NCBI GenBank assembly: GCA_947685225.1
Contig: CANTUV010000015.1
Location: 1,612,001-1,676,000 of the forward strand
Origin: Garcia nutans
Lineage: Eukaryota; Streptophyta; Magnoliopsida; Malpighiales; Euphorbiaceae
Reading direction: 5' to 3'
DNA: 64,000 nt
Part shown: one piece after another, positions 21,276-33,278 of the stretch
Position numbering within the stretch: position 1 is the stretch's first letter
Layout of the letters: each line of letters begins with the position of its first letter
Position numbers and translations under genes: made by a program
The notes under the pieces: generated by a model
Seen by the model: the letters and a program-made list of their open reading frames with translations, nothing else
Told to the model about the DNA's origin: nothing
Database searches by the model: none

Positions 21276-22726
21276 GAAAATTCATCATTAAAACATGACA
21301 TTAAAATTAGCTTTTATAGTTGTTGTATGATCTCATAAAAAAATCACTGATGGGTAGAAAATAGTAGAAAGAAAAAATAACAAGCTATCTATATATGCTA
21401 ATTTGCCTCGTGGTATATAATAGCCTAGAAAGTTATGTTTTCAAATCTTTTTATTTTTATTTTTTTCCTTTTAGAAGTATAAAAATAAGATAACAGAATA
21501 TTCACATGTTCACCTGTATAAGAATTTTAATTGTCAACTCTTTACTGTATCTATAAAATACACAATTTTTTGGTAAATATATATATATTGTTTTATGTTT
21601 TCCCTCCATCTCAAATTGAATATATATATTGTTTGGCTTTAAAATGAAACATTTTTTTTTCTGACTATTTATTTTGCTCTAACCATTTTAGTGAGAATGC
21701 AACACATATCAATGATATTCTTTTGGAGGCTTTTATCAATGATATTAATAATTATTTAAAATGAAGAAATATGAATCAAATTGGAAAGATCTAATGGTTG
21801 TGTTTGTAGATATTTTGATTTTTTTTTTGCTTTATTGTTTTATAGCTTCATACACAGGTTTTACAAAATATTTTCAAATTTTACCACTGTTTCAAACATA
21901 ATCCGATTTTCATACGCAGATTTTATAGAGACAGGATTAAAAATCATAAATTCGATTGGGATCAAACTGAAAATAATTATTAAATATTATATATATTATA
22001 AGAAATATAAATTTTATAATTAAGCAATTTAATAGAATAGTTAGAAAAAAATTGAATACAATAACTTTTTCTTTGATAAATTATAAAAATAATTTTAGAA
22101 TTTAAGATAACAATAGAATAAATCGGTAATAAAAATTTTAAAAGTAATATTTCTCTTGGAAATAAAAATGAGAAAAATAAAATTTTGGCGAGTTAGAAGG
22201 TGACTATTGAAAATTAATTTTATTGCATAACATTTTAATATAAAAATCATTTTATATGGAGGAATTTACTGCAAGTTCTTATTTATTATTTTCTGTCTTG
22301 GCGTGCATGTATTTATCACTTGTGCGCAAAACATATGTGCTAATGAAAATAATATATATACATAAATATATATATATATATATATTTAAAAGCTCAACCC
22401 TCAGAAATCGTTTTTGGATGATCGAACTCCTGACCTTTCCGTGGAGAGTAACATCAGGTGGTCACTGGGCTAACCCCAGTGATTATATATACATATATTA
22501 AATTTGCAATATTAAAGAGTGCATATATACTTGAAAAATAAAATAAAAAAAATCATTGTAAATTCGAATATGAATATCCTAGTATATATATATATATTTA
22601 AATAATTTCGGGTAAAAAGCTTTTTTTGAAAGCAAGCTCTGTACACGCAAGAAGCAAGAACAACACAACACATACATATTAGCGCAGTTAAAAGATTCAA
22701 AAAATATAAAAAGAACTTGTTGTAAA
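21276..22726 (-). other. Predicted 5'UTR intron of FAD2-like gene A
   Basis: On the gene strand, TTTTCAG|G lies 25-26 nt upstream of the ATG and matches a plant 3' splice site; FAD2 genes typically carry one long intron at this position in the 5'UTR. A possible donor, CTG|GTAC, occurs at about 22726-22727, which would give an intron of about 1.45 kb. The interval is AT-rich and contains a SINE. The acceptor is well supported; the donor is only one candidate. Confidence 0.5.
22385..22484 (-). mobile_element. tRNA-derived SINE, about 100 bp
   Basis: On the minus strand the element begins TCACTGGGGTTAGCCC. It shows an RNA polymerase III A-box (TTAGCCCAGTGACC, + strand 22459-22474) and, about 35 bp further on, a B-box-like GAGTTCGATCATCC (+ strand 22415-22430). 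The 3' part is short, and both flanks are TA-rich, which obscures any target duplication. It is absent from the corresponding place by gene B. It sits inside the predicted 5'UTR intron of gene A. Confidence 0.6.
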
Positions 22727-22839
22727 GTACCAGATAAGATATGATATTGAGAATGAACTTGTTATAAAGAAGCGCTTTCTCTTGCCTTCTCCTTGTTGTT
22801 AATTATCCTTCTATGACTTGCTGTGGGTGTTGATCTACT

Positions 22840-22880
22840 TATGAATGATTTCCCCACACAAAAATCCCACATTTATACAC
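22840..22880 (-). promoter_or_regulatory. Candidate core promoter of FAD2-like gene A
   Basis: GTGTATAAATG (+ strand 22870-22880) is a good TATA box on the gene strand. A start site about 30 nt downstream would give a 5' exon of roughly 120 nt ending at the candidate donor near 22727. This is positional inference; no transcript evidence is available. Confidence 0.35.
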
Positions 22881-22984
22881 TCTTAATTAACAACTGCAAG
22901 TCTATAAAATAAAATAAAATATAATATAATATAGTCTACACCAAGGATTGGGCCCCACAAGACTCTCAACAACGTGTAATTATT

Positions 22985-23876
22985 TGCAGTCAAGTCTTTA
23001 TTTCCTCATGTAATTGGCCTAGTTAATTTCCATAGGTTTTTTTCCAAATGCCTGTTGTTTGACTATGATTGATATATCTTGGTTTGAATCATGACTTATT
23101 TGATTTGCTCTTTTCCTAATATGATCTACTTACATTGTAAGCCTAAATAATTTTTAAGCCCAAAAGACCAAAAAGTTTTCAAAAATTTTCAAGACGGTTT
23201 TTGGACATAAAATGTTTTTTAAGACGGGTCAAAAAAAATTATTTTTTCATCTTATGCCCCAAATACAAAGCCCAAAATTTATTTTATAACCTTTTCAATA
23301 GGTTTTTAAACATCTTCTTAAATGGGCTTACAACTAGTTAGGTTAATTATGAAATATTAAAATCAATTGTAGGCATAGTTTACACTAAGACTTATTAATC
23401 ACAGGCTTATTTGAAGCATGGATCAATAGTTATTTTTCTAAAATAGGAAATCCATTTATGATAAACCATTTAATTTAGTTTTAATCCAATGAAAGCTACC
23501 CTTTGTTGATCTAACGGATCAAAACTCATTTAATGGGAGTTATCATGGACCAAGTTCTAAATTTGAAAATGCAACTATTGGTTAAATCATTCGAGTGATT
23601 TCAAAAACAAGATATCCCATGTTGATATTTTGTTAACCATATACCTAGGATAAGGGACTCGCCATTCGTCTATAGATGTTATAAGGTTGGAATGACCATC
23701 CTTACTCTTGTTATTTGTTTGATTGTGCATCCATGCATACATGCATTGCATCTCATATCATTGATCATTTCTAGCTAACAGCCCTGGAGTATAGTAGCTC
23801 AAGAGCCTATGACAATCCAACATACGCCAGCGATGTAGAATCCAGCAATGACTCAGTTACCTTTTCTCCCAAAGCC
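22985..23876 (+). mobile_element. Tat-like gypsy 5' untranslated region
   Basis: Non-coding, directly upstream of the gag remnant. A related segment occurs in inverse orientation at 52090-52980, which identifies both as parts of the same family. I cannot place the LTR end or the primer-binding site here. Confidence 0.6.
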
Positions 23877-25150
23877 ATGAATCCCGACCAAGTTCAGAAC
23901 CTGGTAAATAAAGTTATTGAATCCAAGATGGAAGAATTGAAAGACCCTGGCTGGGACTGTGAGAAGCCAACTACTTTCATTGTTGGAGGACAATAATGCT
24001 GAAGTATCTACTAGTACCAAGAACCAGAAGGACAAAGGAAAGGCTAAGGTTGGTGGAGTAGCCTTCGATGTTGACAAGGTAGTTGTCCATGATGATGATG
24101 ACTACAAACAGTACTTCCAAGGTCAACAAGAATATAAGAAAGAAAAGAAGACTACAAAAAAGAAAGTTAAATCCGTCGATGTCGCGAAGATGATTGCTGA
24201 TCTAGAGAAAAAATTTGAGAAGAAGTTAAAGACTGAAGAGGTGTCATAAGTTGACAAACTATTTAAAGATGATGAAGAAATTCCTCTCAATTTCAAAATG
24301 CCTGCTTTTGCTAAGTACAATGGTACAGGAAATACTCACTTACATGTTTAGTAGTACACTACTGCCATGCAGTCTATCCAAGCTACTAAGGCTCAAACTT
24401 TAAGGCACTTCATGCTTTTACTTGATCTTGTTGTGCAAAACTAGTTCAATACCTTAGAGGAAAGTACTCAAAAGAATTGGGATTTGTTGTATAAAGCCTT
24501 CATCCAGTAGTATGGGTCTAATGTGGAATTGGAAGTTACTTTGATGGAGGTAGAATAAATAGGGAAAAAGCAGATTGAAAATTTCGTCGACTATGTAAAG
24601 AGGTGGAGAAATAAGGATATATTGCTCAAGAAAAGGCCTGATGAGTCAAATCAGATCTGGATGATTGTAAGAGAGGTGCTGCCTAGTCTTCACGAAAGTA
24701 TGTCCCATACTCTTATCAAATATTTCAAGGATCTTCTCCAAGCTGGTTTACAAATAGAAGAATGAAAAATGGAGAAGAATCATTTTTCTGCAAGAAAGAA
24801 TGAGAAGGGGATTTACCAGTTTGGCAGCCAGAGTAAACGGAATGCAGTAGACATTAATGCAACTAGTCAAATGAAAAAGAGGAAGTTTTCAAATATGGGG
24901 AAACATTTGTCTTGGATTTTCAACAAGCTATAGAAGAAAGGGTTGTTACAGCCATTGGCTTCTCGACCACTACACGATCCTCTACCACTAAATTTGATGC
25001 CAAGGCCTTTTGTCAATTTCATCAAATGCAAGGTCATGATATAGATAAATGTGCTCAATTAAGGCATGAGATCTAAGATTTAATCGATAGTGGAAAGCTT
25101 CCTGAGCTTGATAAACCTAATACTAAAAGCAATCCATTGCCTAAGTTTTG
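23877..25150 (+). pseudogene. gag: Tat-like gypsy gag, degenerate
   Basis: Would encode the capsid protein. The start (MNPDQVQNLVNKVIESKMEE) is followed by a frame change near 23945 into a lysine-rich segment (to 24249). A retrotransposon-gag domain then starts with IPLNFKMPAFAKYNGTG and continues through an RWR-containing block to about 24760. At least four in-frame stops interrupt it (near 24247, 24349, 24442 and 24509). Near 25012 a C-x2-H-x4-H-x4-C block followed by LRHEI...LIDSGKL matches the C-terminal signature of Tat/Ogre-type Gag. No protease or reverse transcriptase follows. Confidence 0.8.
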
Positions 25151-27314
25151 AAGAGTGCCACCGCCAACAACCTTCATGATAGAGGAGGATTGATGGAAAG
25201 TTATGTCATGTCATCTTTTTAAGATGTAGATGGAGGAATTGCAGATGAGAATGTGATGCCCATTGCCCCTAACATGTCCAAATAGATGAAACACCATCAG
25301 TTAAAATTTAATAAACTTCCTTAGGCTTGAGTGCTACTTATTTTATTTTTGCTTTCTTTAATATTTTTTTTGTATAATTATGTTTTTTAAATTAAGATTG
25401 TTTGAATAAATCACTTTCATCAATTTTTGTATTGGTATTTGTTCATTTTAATGCCTAACCAATGATAAGTCTAGCTTAATATTCATAAATTAGCATATTT
25501 ATGCATTATGATTCAAATGACTTTATTAGGTAAGGGAGTTGTTCTATAGCATTGAGCAGTGTATCCTTACTTAGAGAGGGCTTATGCATAATTACCTTTG
25601 TCTAGGTCCTAGTCAATCTTAGAATATGCTTTGACGAACTTTTAAGGTGAAATTAAACTTTGCTTATTTAAGGGAGAAATGATCTAGGCATTGTTTGGTA
25701 AGCCAACAACTAGTATCCACCCATGTTAACATCAATCCTTAGTTTATTCCTTTGAGCCTTAATGAAATTTTTTAGCTTGCTGTTATTGGATTTTAAGCCC
25801 GATAACCTACCCTATGCTGTTGTGATACTTATGACAAATCCGATGACCACTGAGGTAAAATGGATAAAGAAGATTAAGGAAGAGAATGCATAGTCAATAC
25901 AACAAAGATAGTTAAAGTTTACCTGAATTGGACTTAATATCTCATATATATCAAGGCATCGAAGGATCCATCCTCATTGAAGTAGACTCACTCTACTCCA
26001 CTTATCCATAGTCTAAATTGTAGAATGGTCAAAACAAGATAATTCTCATGGAGCTAGGACCCAAAATAAAAAAAAATAAAAAAAAAGAAAGAGAAAAGAG
26101 GGAGAGAAAAAAAAAAGAAAAAGGAAGAAAATAAAATAAAATAAAACCCAAAGAAGGGTAGCTCAAAAAGCCAACAGTGTTCTTGTTATCTAAAGCAACA
26201 AAAGACTTCCACTTAGTTTACGAAGACAAATTGACTTGATTTGGTCCAACCCTGCCAAAGACTCAATAAGAGAAAGACCATCTTTCATTTTATCCAACAC
26301 AAATCCAAGTCAAAAATATTGAAAGTCCTAGTCTTATATTCCAAAAAAGGGAAAAGGGTAAAAAGGAAGAGAAATAAAAAAGGGAGGTTTAAAGATCAAG
26401 ATAGTACTAATTAGATCTAGATTTTTTTCCAAAAGGATGGAATGATATTCAAGCTTTGTATTTTCATGAAGTTAGAAGGAAATGGTGCCCATAATTTAAG
26501 AATGCTTCTAACAACATACAGTTCCAATAAGGGAATTTGCAGTGTAAGGGTTTGTCTATAATATCACATTAGCTCAAATTTAAAAGTGGCCTTCATTTAA
26601 CTCATGTTCTTATAGGACCCATTTCAAGCCTATTAAAGGCCTATTTATCTCTCTTAGTAGGTAGAGTCTATTAGTGGAGATGGTTTGAATAAGTATACAT
26701 ATGAGTTAGACAATATTTGAACTCAATAAGACCTTTGGCCAAGTAATGTCTATGTGGTTATCTGAATTACAACAACTATTGCTCAAATAGAATTAATTCC
26801 TAAGTTTAGTATGATAACTAGGGTTATTGTGTTATAGATATGTTAATTTGGAAAGTCGAGTCCTGAGGTACAATAACACTGATTTGACAAAGATAAAATA
26901 TGATTAAAAAAATATTTTTATCTTACGAGCCTCCAAGTTTAGGGAAGTGTGTTGAACTATCAAACCTCAAAGGACAAAAGTGGGCTAGTGAAAGGATCAC
27001 TTGCAAGGTTATGAAGAAGTCGCCAATCAAATGTGTTGAAATGGATGTTTCTTGTGTCTCTAATTATGCTGCTTGGGCCTCCATCACTCATGTTTCTAAT
27101 ATTTTAGAAATAAAGCCATAGATGTAAAGGCTTTTGTTGTTCTAATACAAGACATGAATGAGCATCTAGAATGAATTAATGGGAATGCTTCAATTGATCA
27201 CATTAGAATGTGAATTAATGGAACCACAGTATGTATCATCCATGCATATCATGCATACATGAGCATATCACACTACATTTTGTTATCTTGTGTTGTCAAT
27301 TCTTTGAATAGCTA
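25151..27314 (+). mobile_element. Non-coding tail of the gag-only Tat-like element
   Basis: No pol motifs in any frame. Includes an A/G-rich low-complexity run (26068-26150). From about 26450 it is homologous to window positions 1-240, and from 26666 to 3008-3654. The element therefore appears to be a gag-only, pol-less derivative rather than a full Tat. It is interrupted at 27314 by the next element. Confidence 0.65.
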
Positions 27315-27658
27315 TGTAATATCCCAAAGTATACCCTAAAAGTTTTGAAATTATTGTTGTATTTGGATTTAATGTATATGTTTTATAGAGAGAGAAAAGA
27401 AGTAAAGAGAGAGTGTATATGTTGTATATATAGATATATATATATATATATATATATAACATATACAAGTCAAAGAAATGGAAGTCAAAAGAAGATAAAT
27501 TAATTAAAAGGAAATATTATAAGAGATAGATGTATATGAAGGATGATATGTATATATGGTATTTGGAAAATATGGGAAATATAAATACAATATATAAGAG
27601 ATATACATATAGCAACATATACATCACATATACATGATGTATATATTGGTGTAGGAAA

Positions 27659-27660
<2 letters not shown>

Positions 27661-27726
<66 letters not shown>
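27661..27726 (+). repeat. TAA microsatellite, about 22 units
   Basis: Perfect trinucleotide run inside the 5' LTR; the matching runs in the other two LTRs have about 28 and 30 units. Confidence 0.97.
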
Positions 27727-27729
<3 letters not shown>

Positions 27730-27888
27730 CAAAAGAAAAAGAAGAAAAGAAAGTCAAAGGGAATAATAAATCTTGTGGTGGAGAATTTTTAGAGTTGTTT
27801 AATTATATTATTATTATATATATATATAAGATAAGTTTGAAAGGGAAAAGAGAGGATTTTCTTTATTTCCTTCTTCTTCTTCTTCTTG

Positions 27889-27955
<67 letters not shown>

Positions 27956-28970
27956 TGATGCCATTGTGGTTGGCTATAATGATTCAAATGAAATAAATGG
28001 GGCATGTTTGCCTAGATGATGATGAATTCAAAATATATGTCCAATGCAATTGGTTAGGTATACTCTATTGATGAGATGTGAAGCCATTATTGTTGGCTAT
28101 AATGATGCAAATGAGATGATTGAGGCATGGATGCCTAAATGATGATAAGAAAATGAGAATGAAATTGATAATGAAATAATGAATGAATTGTGTGTCTAAT
28201 ATGTTATTCCATTTTCAGAGTTTTGTTGTTGGTGGCATGCCTAATGGTAACAATCTCTTGAAGCTAGGTTGGGCTTGATCCTTGAAGCCAAGTTGGGTTG
28301 AAGTTTAGCATGCTTAACTCCCCTTGAAGCTTGGTTGGGTCTAGTCCTTGAAGCCTAGTTGAGATGTTACAACCCTTGAAGGTAGGTTGGGTTTGGTTCT
28401 TGAAGCCAAGTTGGGTTGATATTTAACATGCTTTATTCCCCTTGAAGCTTGGTTGAACCTAATTCTTGAAGCCTAGTTGGGATAATGATAATGATAAATG
28501 TGATAATTGAACCAAAACATTAACTCTGAAAGTTGAATGGCATATTAGTGTCTTTTGGGCCCATGTTTGTCTTTGTTTCAATATGATTTATGAATGGTGA
28601 AACAATTGAATAAAGTAATGGAATGTAATGTTATGAAGTATGTTATGATTACAATACATAAGTAAATTATTGAAAAGAAATATGACATGAGAAGCTATGT
28701 TGAAAGATGAGATTCTGCAAGTGTAATATGACATGTAATATGTATATGGATGTGGACATTGTGAGTATTATTTTATGAATGTTCTAATAAGTTATGAAAT
28801 TGTGGTTTGTGTTAATGATATATGTATATATGTATATAATTATGAGATTAATAGAAATATATGAAAAGTGTAATTGAAATGGGAAAGCATGATAAGAAAA
28901 TAATGATACATGAATTTAATATATGAGTATGATTTTCTGTAATGTATGTTTATAATATTTATTTGTACTA

Positions 28971-29008
28971 CTAAGCTTTCGAGCTTAGCGCGGTTGTGTA
29001 AATCGCGC
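28971..29008 (+). promoter_or_regulatory. Double hairpin in the Tekay-type LTR
   Basis: CTAAGC-tttcga-GCTTAG is immediately followed by a GCGCGGTT...AATCGCGC stem, an 8-bp stem if one G-U pair is allowed. The same pair of hairpins with altered loops occurs at 56792-56829 in the other Tekay LTR, where the wobble pair is A-U. In the decayed LTR at about 34476-34517 both stems are broken. Position near the LTR 3' third fits a role in RNA 3'-end formation or strand transfer, by inference. Confidence 0.55.
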
Positions 29009-29369
29009 AGGTGAGTAGGTGGTTGATCTGAAGTCAAATCGTTATGCCACGAGAAGGGTAAGAGTATTTTGAGACCAACTAGAAGGTGGTGTATACATGT
29101 ACAGTTTAATTATGTTGTATTTTGATAAAATGCATTCATATGTATAAATGAATTTTGGTAAAGACAAGATCATTATATATATGTAATATCATCAAAAGTA
29201 TAATGAGTTTGTAAATGTTCTTACAATAAAATGTATTATTGTTTGGAACTAAAGTAAAGGTTTTTAATCTAAAATGAAAAGTGACATTCTTATACTTTAT
29301 ATACGTACTGCATGTATACAAGGTATATGTATAGTACTTATATAGAGTATGGGAGTGTTATAATTATTT

Positions 29370-29381
29370 TGGTATCAGAGC
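29370..29381 (+). other. Primer-binding site of the Tekay-type element
   Basis: TGGTATCAGAGC, a perfect match to the complement of the plant initiator methionine tRNA 3' end, 7 nt after the LTR. Confidence 0.9.
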
Positions 29382-32300
29382 TTAGGTTTGAAATTCTCGG
29401 CCTAAGTAGATTTAAAACGAAAAGAGGAAAATTTTTGAAAAAGTGAAATTGCGATGCATGCATATGCATTAACACCTAGGTTGGTCTCGGATGTGGCATT
29501 ATGTGATTTGTAGTATATCTGAATTATATAAGATGGATGATAGTGTGTGAATGAGGTTTTACATGTAAGTAAAGCTAGAGAAAGAAATGATATAGGAAAA
29601 TTTGTACAAGTATAATTGATAAATTAAAGAATTGAAGTTTACTTAAGTAAATTTTGAAATTTTTGATTATGGAAATATGCTCGTGAAAAAGGTCATAAAG
29701 AAGTGACTAGGAGAATAAAGTTGGAAATGAGTAAAAAAAAAAATTTAAGATTAAAGTATGTACTCTTTCCTTTACAATTTGAATTTCTTTCTAATAAACC
29801 TTATGTTTGGATTGCTAGAGAGAGGAAATATTGTTGGATTGTTAATATGGATAGATATGTTATTAAAATGAAGAGAGTATGGTGGAATATTGAGTGAGTT
29901 GATTGGTATAGACAAAGTGTGATAATTTAAGGTTTGGGCATGTAAAGTTAAGGTTTTTAAAAGAAAAAGAGATGATGTTGATCAAGTAAGGAGATATAAT
30001 GGTGTTGTTTGCATTGTTGTTTTGATACAAACATTATGATTTTAATATTAGAAATGTGATATGTTTAAGTGTTGTTAAAGCTTATGTTAATGGTAGTAAT
30101 ATGTGAAATTTGGATTTTTGAAATGAGCTTTAATAATTGTGAAAATGAGATTTTCTGATATTACATGACGGTATATATATATATATATATATTGTTTTAA
30201 AGTTGATATTAAGAAAACGAGATTAGTAATTTGAAGTTTTGGTAAAGTAGCAAGTTGAGAGTTTAGAGTTTTAATAGAAATTTTGATGAGGATTATTTAG
30301 ATATTGATTGTTTAATGTATATTAAACATATGAACTAAGTGGAATGAATATTATTGTACATGAAAGTATTATGAAATGGGTAATGTGATTGACAATATAA
30401 AAATATGTTTTGGAAATAAAGGGAAAACGAATAAGCAAGTGAAAATGAGTTACTTAAGTAATTGGACTGGAAATAATGAAAATGGATATGAAGGGTATAC
30501 TAAATATTTTTTTAAAAAACAAATGTGAGAGAGATGTCACAATAAAAATGTGACTGAGGCTTATGTGAAGTATTATTATGGTTAGAGTGTATATATATTT
30601 ATTGAGTTGATGAATAACTTAAGTCATGTTAAAGGAATGAGAATGATAATGTTCAATGAAAAGTAATAAATGTTAAATTTGTATAGATTGTATGAAAAAG
30701 AGAAATTAAATAAAATTGCATGATTATGCGTATACATGTATAGGATATGTGAGATGAGTTTTTCGATATGAATGTAATTGTATTATGTAAGAAATGTGGA
30801 AAGTAAGTCACATTATGAATGTGACCTATGAATGTGTATGTGGTATAACTACTGGTCTAGTGGTTTTGAGAATGATATTGCATGTGTTAATAAACCTAAG
30901 AGAGATTAGGTCTTGACCTGCACAGAGCTAGACTATGTGATGAAATCGAGAGTGAGAATGGACTCGAGTAATACTGGACGGCGAAATTGTTATGGTAATC
31001 ACTGAACTTGATGATCATATAATATTTTGAGTCCCAAAGTATTTACATGTGGAAAGGTTCTATGTATATGTGTATAATAAGAGATTGTAAGGAAAAAGTG
31101 GAAGTATAATGTATAAAATTTTTTAGAAGAGATAGATTAGAAATGGAGTAACAAATGGAAATTTTGTAAGATTTGCATATGATCGAATATATATACGTAA
31201 GAGATGTTAATAGTAATATTGTTGAAAACATGAATTAGGCTAATGATGATAATATAATCGAGTGTAAATTGGTTTGAAACGGAGTTGAAATGTGTTAACT
31301 ATTGGTGTAGCAAAAGTTTAGAGAATGAATATGTAATCCTTGCGATACAAACTTAACATTGTAATTGGAAAGGTTGGAAGCAGAATAATAAAGGGACAGT
31401 ATTGATTTATGAGCCACAGGCGTGATCATTAATCTCCTATGGCCATATGATTTGTTCAGTATATCTGGCCGGTTAATTTTGTTACCCACAGATTTGGGAC
31501 TCAGATAACATGACTGTAGTATAGTATTGGTGAGATTGATAATTATGTTTCTAGAAACATGGTCAAGAGTTATGATGGGTAAAGTTGTACTTTATCATTT
31601 TATGTTAGAAATTTGTTTATAATTATAGAAAGTATGGAAGAAAAGAGAACTGTGAAAATGTTTTGATTTATGGATAATGTGATAAAAAGGTAATTATTGT
31701 AAAAATAGTAATGGTATGAAATGTGAGGAGAAATTAAATGGGAGAAATTACAAAATGTAATTGAAAGTTATACTGAATATGTTTATGGTATAAAGTAAAT
31801 AAGTGGATGGACTTAAGGTTTAAGTGAGTGAACTATGGGTAATAAATATGGTATGAGATAATAATGAGAATTTTGTGGAAATTGTATTAAGATAATAGAA
31901 AATAAACTGTGTATATTGAAAGATAATTTGAAGTGATTTGTTATTAATAATCATAATCTCAAAAAGCTGAAAAATGGATCCAAAGAGATTAGAATTTGAA
32001 TATAAGTTTGACCTAATGGAATTAGGTCATATATATTACGAAATCTAATGATAAGTTTAAATAAGTTAATTGTTGGTTTGAATCGAATAAGATTGAGACA
32101 TGGGTATATTGTGACAGATAGATCAATTGATCTAAATTTCGCTAAGATTGCGAATCATTATTGAGATTTATATGTATAATTGTACTAAGGGTATAAGATA
32201 TATGTGATAAGGTATATGAGGTAAAAAATATGATATGTGTATGGACATGAATGAGTTAAGAAATATCAGTTGTAAATGATGATAAAAGGAAAAAGGTTGA

Positions 32301-32800
32301 TTATCTAAAAAGTAAGTTTACAGGCATTGTACTAATATTTATGTTAAATGAGAAGTATGTGAAAGAAGGAATTAAGTGTATGAAGAATAAGGATATTGTT
32401 ATCAATTAAGGGTTGATAAATATCTATTATGAAAGTGATTGTAATGACGGGATAATCAATATTAAGATATAAATCAATGATTTTTGAGGTTAAAGTTAAG
32501 AGAGTATTTATAAAGAGATGAAGTGATAAAATATCCTGAATGTAATAATTGGACGAAGTATTAGTATAAGATGATCTGATTCTTGTATAAAGATAAATTA
32601 ATTGGGAATGTAATGAGTTATTTTGAATGTTTGGTTAAGAAGTAATAAGAGATATATATATATATAATGATGAGTTATGAAATTTAGAGAAGATGATTGA
32701 CTCTAAGGGGGAGAGTAGAAGTTATGTGATCTGATGACATAATAACTTAATAATATGATTAACTTCATATGAAAGTTAAGATGGTATTTTGTTAAGAATG
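29382..32800 (+). mobile_element. Non-coding internal region of the Tekay-type element
   Basis: About 3.4 kb, AT-rich. No gag, reverse transcriptase or integrase motif could be found in any frame. It differs in sequence from the coding region at 57391-62034, so this is replacement rather than simple decay. Confidence 0.75.
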
Positions 32801-32815
32801 GATTGTTACTGTACT

Positions 32816-32855
32816 GGATAATTTCGAGGACGAAATTATTTAAGGGGGAGAGAAT
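32816..32855 (+). other. Polypurine tract region of the Tekay-type element
   Basis: TTTCGAGGACGAAATT followed by AAGGGGGAGAGAATT directly before the LTR start. This motif and its position are typical of Tekay/Del elements; it also occurs at 34822-34859 and 62044-62081. Confidence 0.9.
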
Positions 32856-33190
32856 TGTAATATCCCAAAGTATACCCTAAAAGTTTTGGAATTATTATTG
32901 TATTTGGATTTAATGTATATGTTTTATAGAAAGAGAAAAGAGGTAAAGAGAGAGTGTATATGTTGTATATATAGATATATATATATATAACATATACAAG
33001 TCAAAGAAATGAAAGTCAAAAGAAGATAAATTAATTAAAAGGAAATATTATAAGAGATAGATGTATATGAAGGATGATATGTATATATGGTATTTGGAAA
33101 ATATGGGAAATATAAATACAATATATAAGAGATATACATATAGCAACATATACATCACATATACATGATGTATATATTGGTGTAGGAAAA

Positions 33191-33278
<88 letters not shown>

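Larger units (their letters stand above)
27315..29362 (+). repeat. 5' LTR of the non-coding Tekay-type element
   Basis: 2048 bp, from TGTAATATCCC to GTGTTATA (the usual terminal CA is mutated). Contains (TAA)22 at 27661-27726 and about 31 GA units at 27892-27953. A run of short 'cttgaagcYWagttgggt' repeats lies at 28255-28475, and a conserved double hairpin at 28971-29008. The short repeats and the double hairpin recur in the LTR at 54625-57220. Confidence 0.9.

Noticed and set aside
21251..21301. N-terminal extension of FAD2-like gene A to an ATG at 21301
   Set aside because: A splice acceptor lies between that ATG and MGAGDK, the family starts at MGAG, and gene B has no such extension.
21600..21660. 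'ccctccatctcaaa' resembling the end of a Stowaway-type MITE
   Set aside because: No matching inverted terminus or TA duplication found nearby.
24867..25058. Minus-strand 63-codon frame across the Tat gag
   Set aside because: Antisense to the gag pseudogene, no domain.
27500..27757. Long hydrophobic Ile- or Leu-rich reading frames on the minus strand (also at 33031-33306 and 35031-35312)
   Set aside because: They are translations of the TAA microsatellite and vary with its length; not genes.
29703..29897. 64-codon frame inside the non-coding Tekay-type element
   Set aside because: No recognisable domain, strongly biased AT-rich composition, and no partner frame; likely chance.
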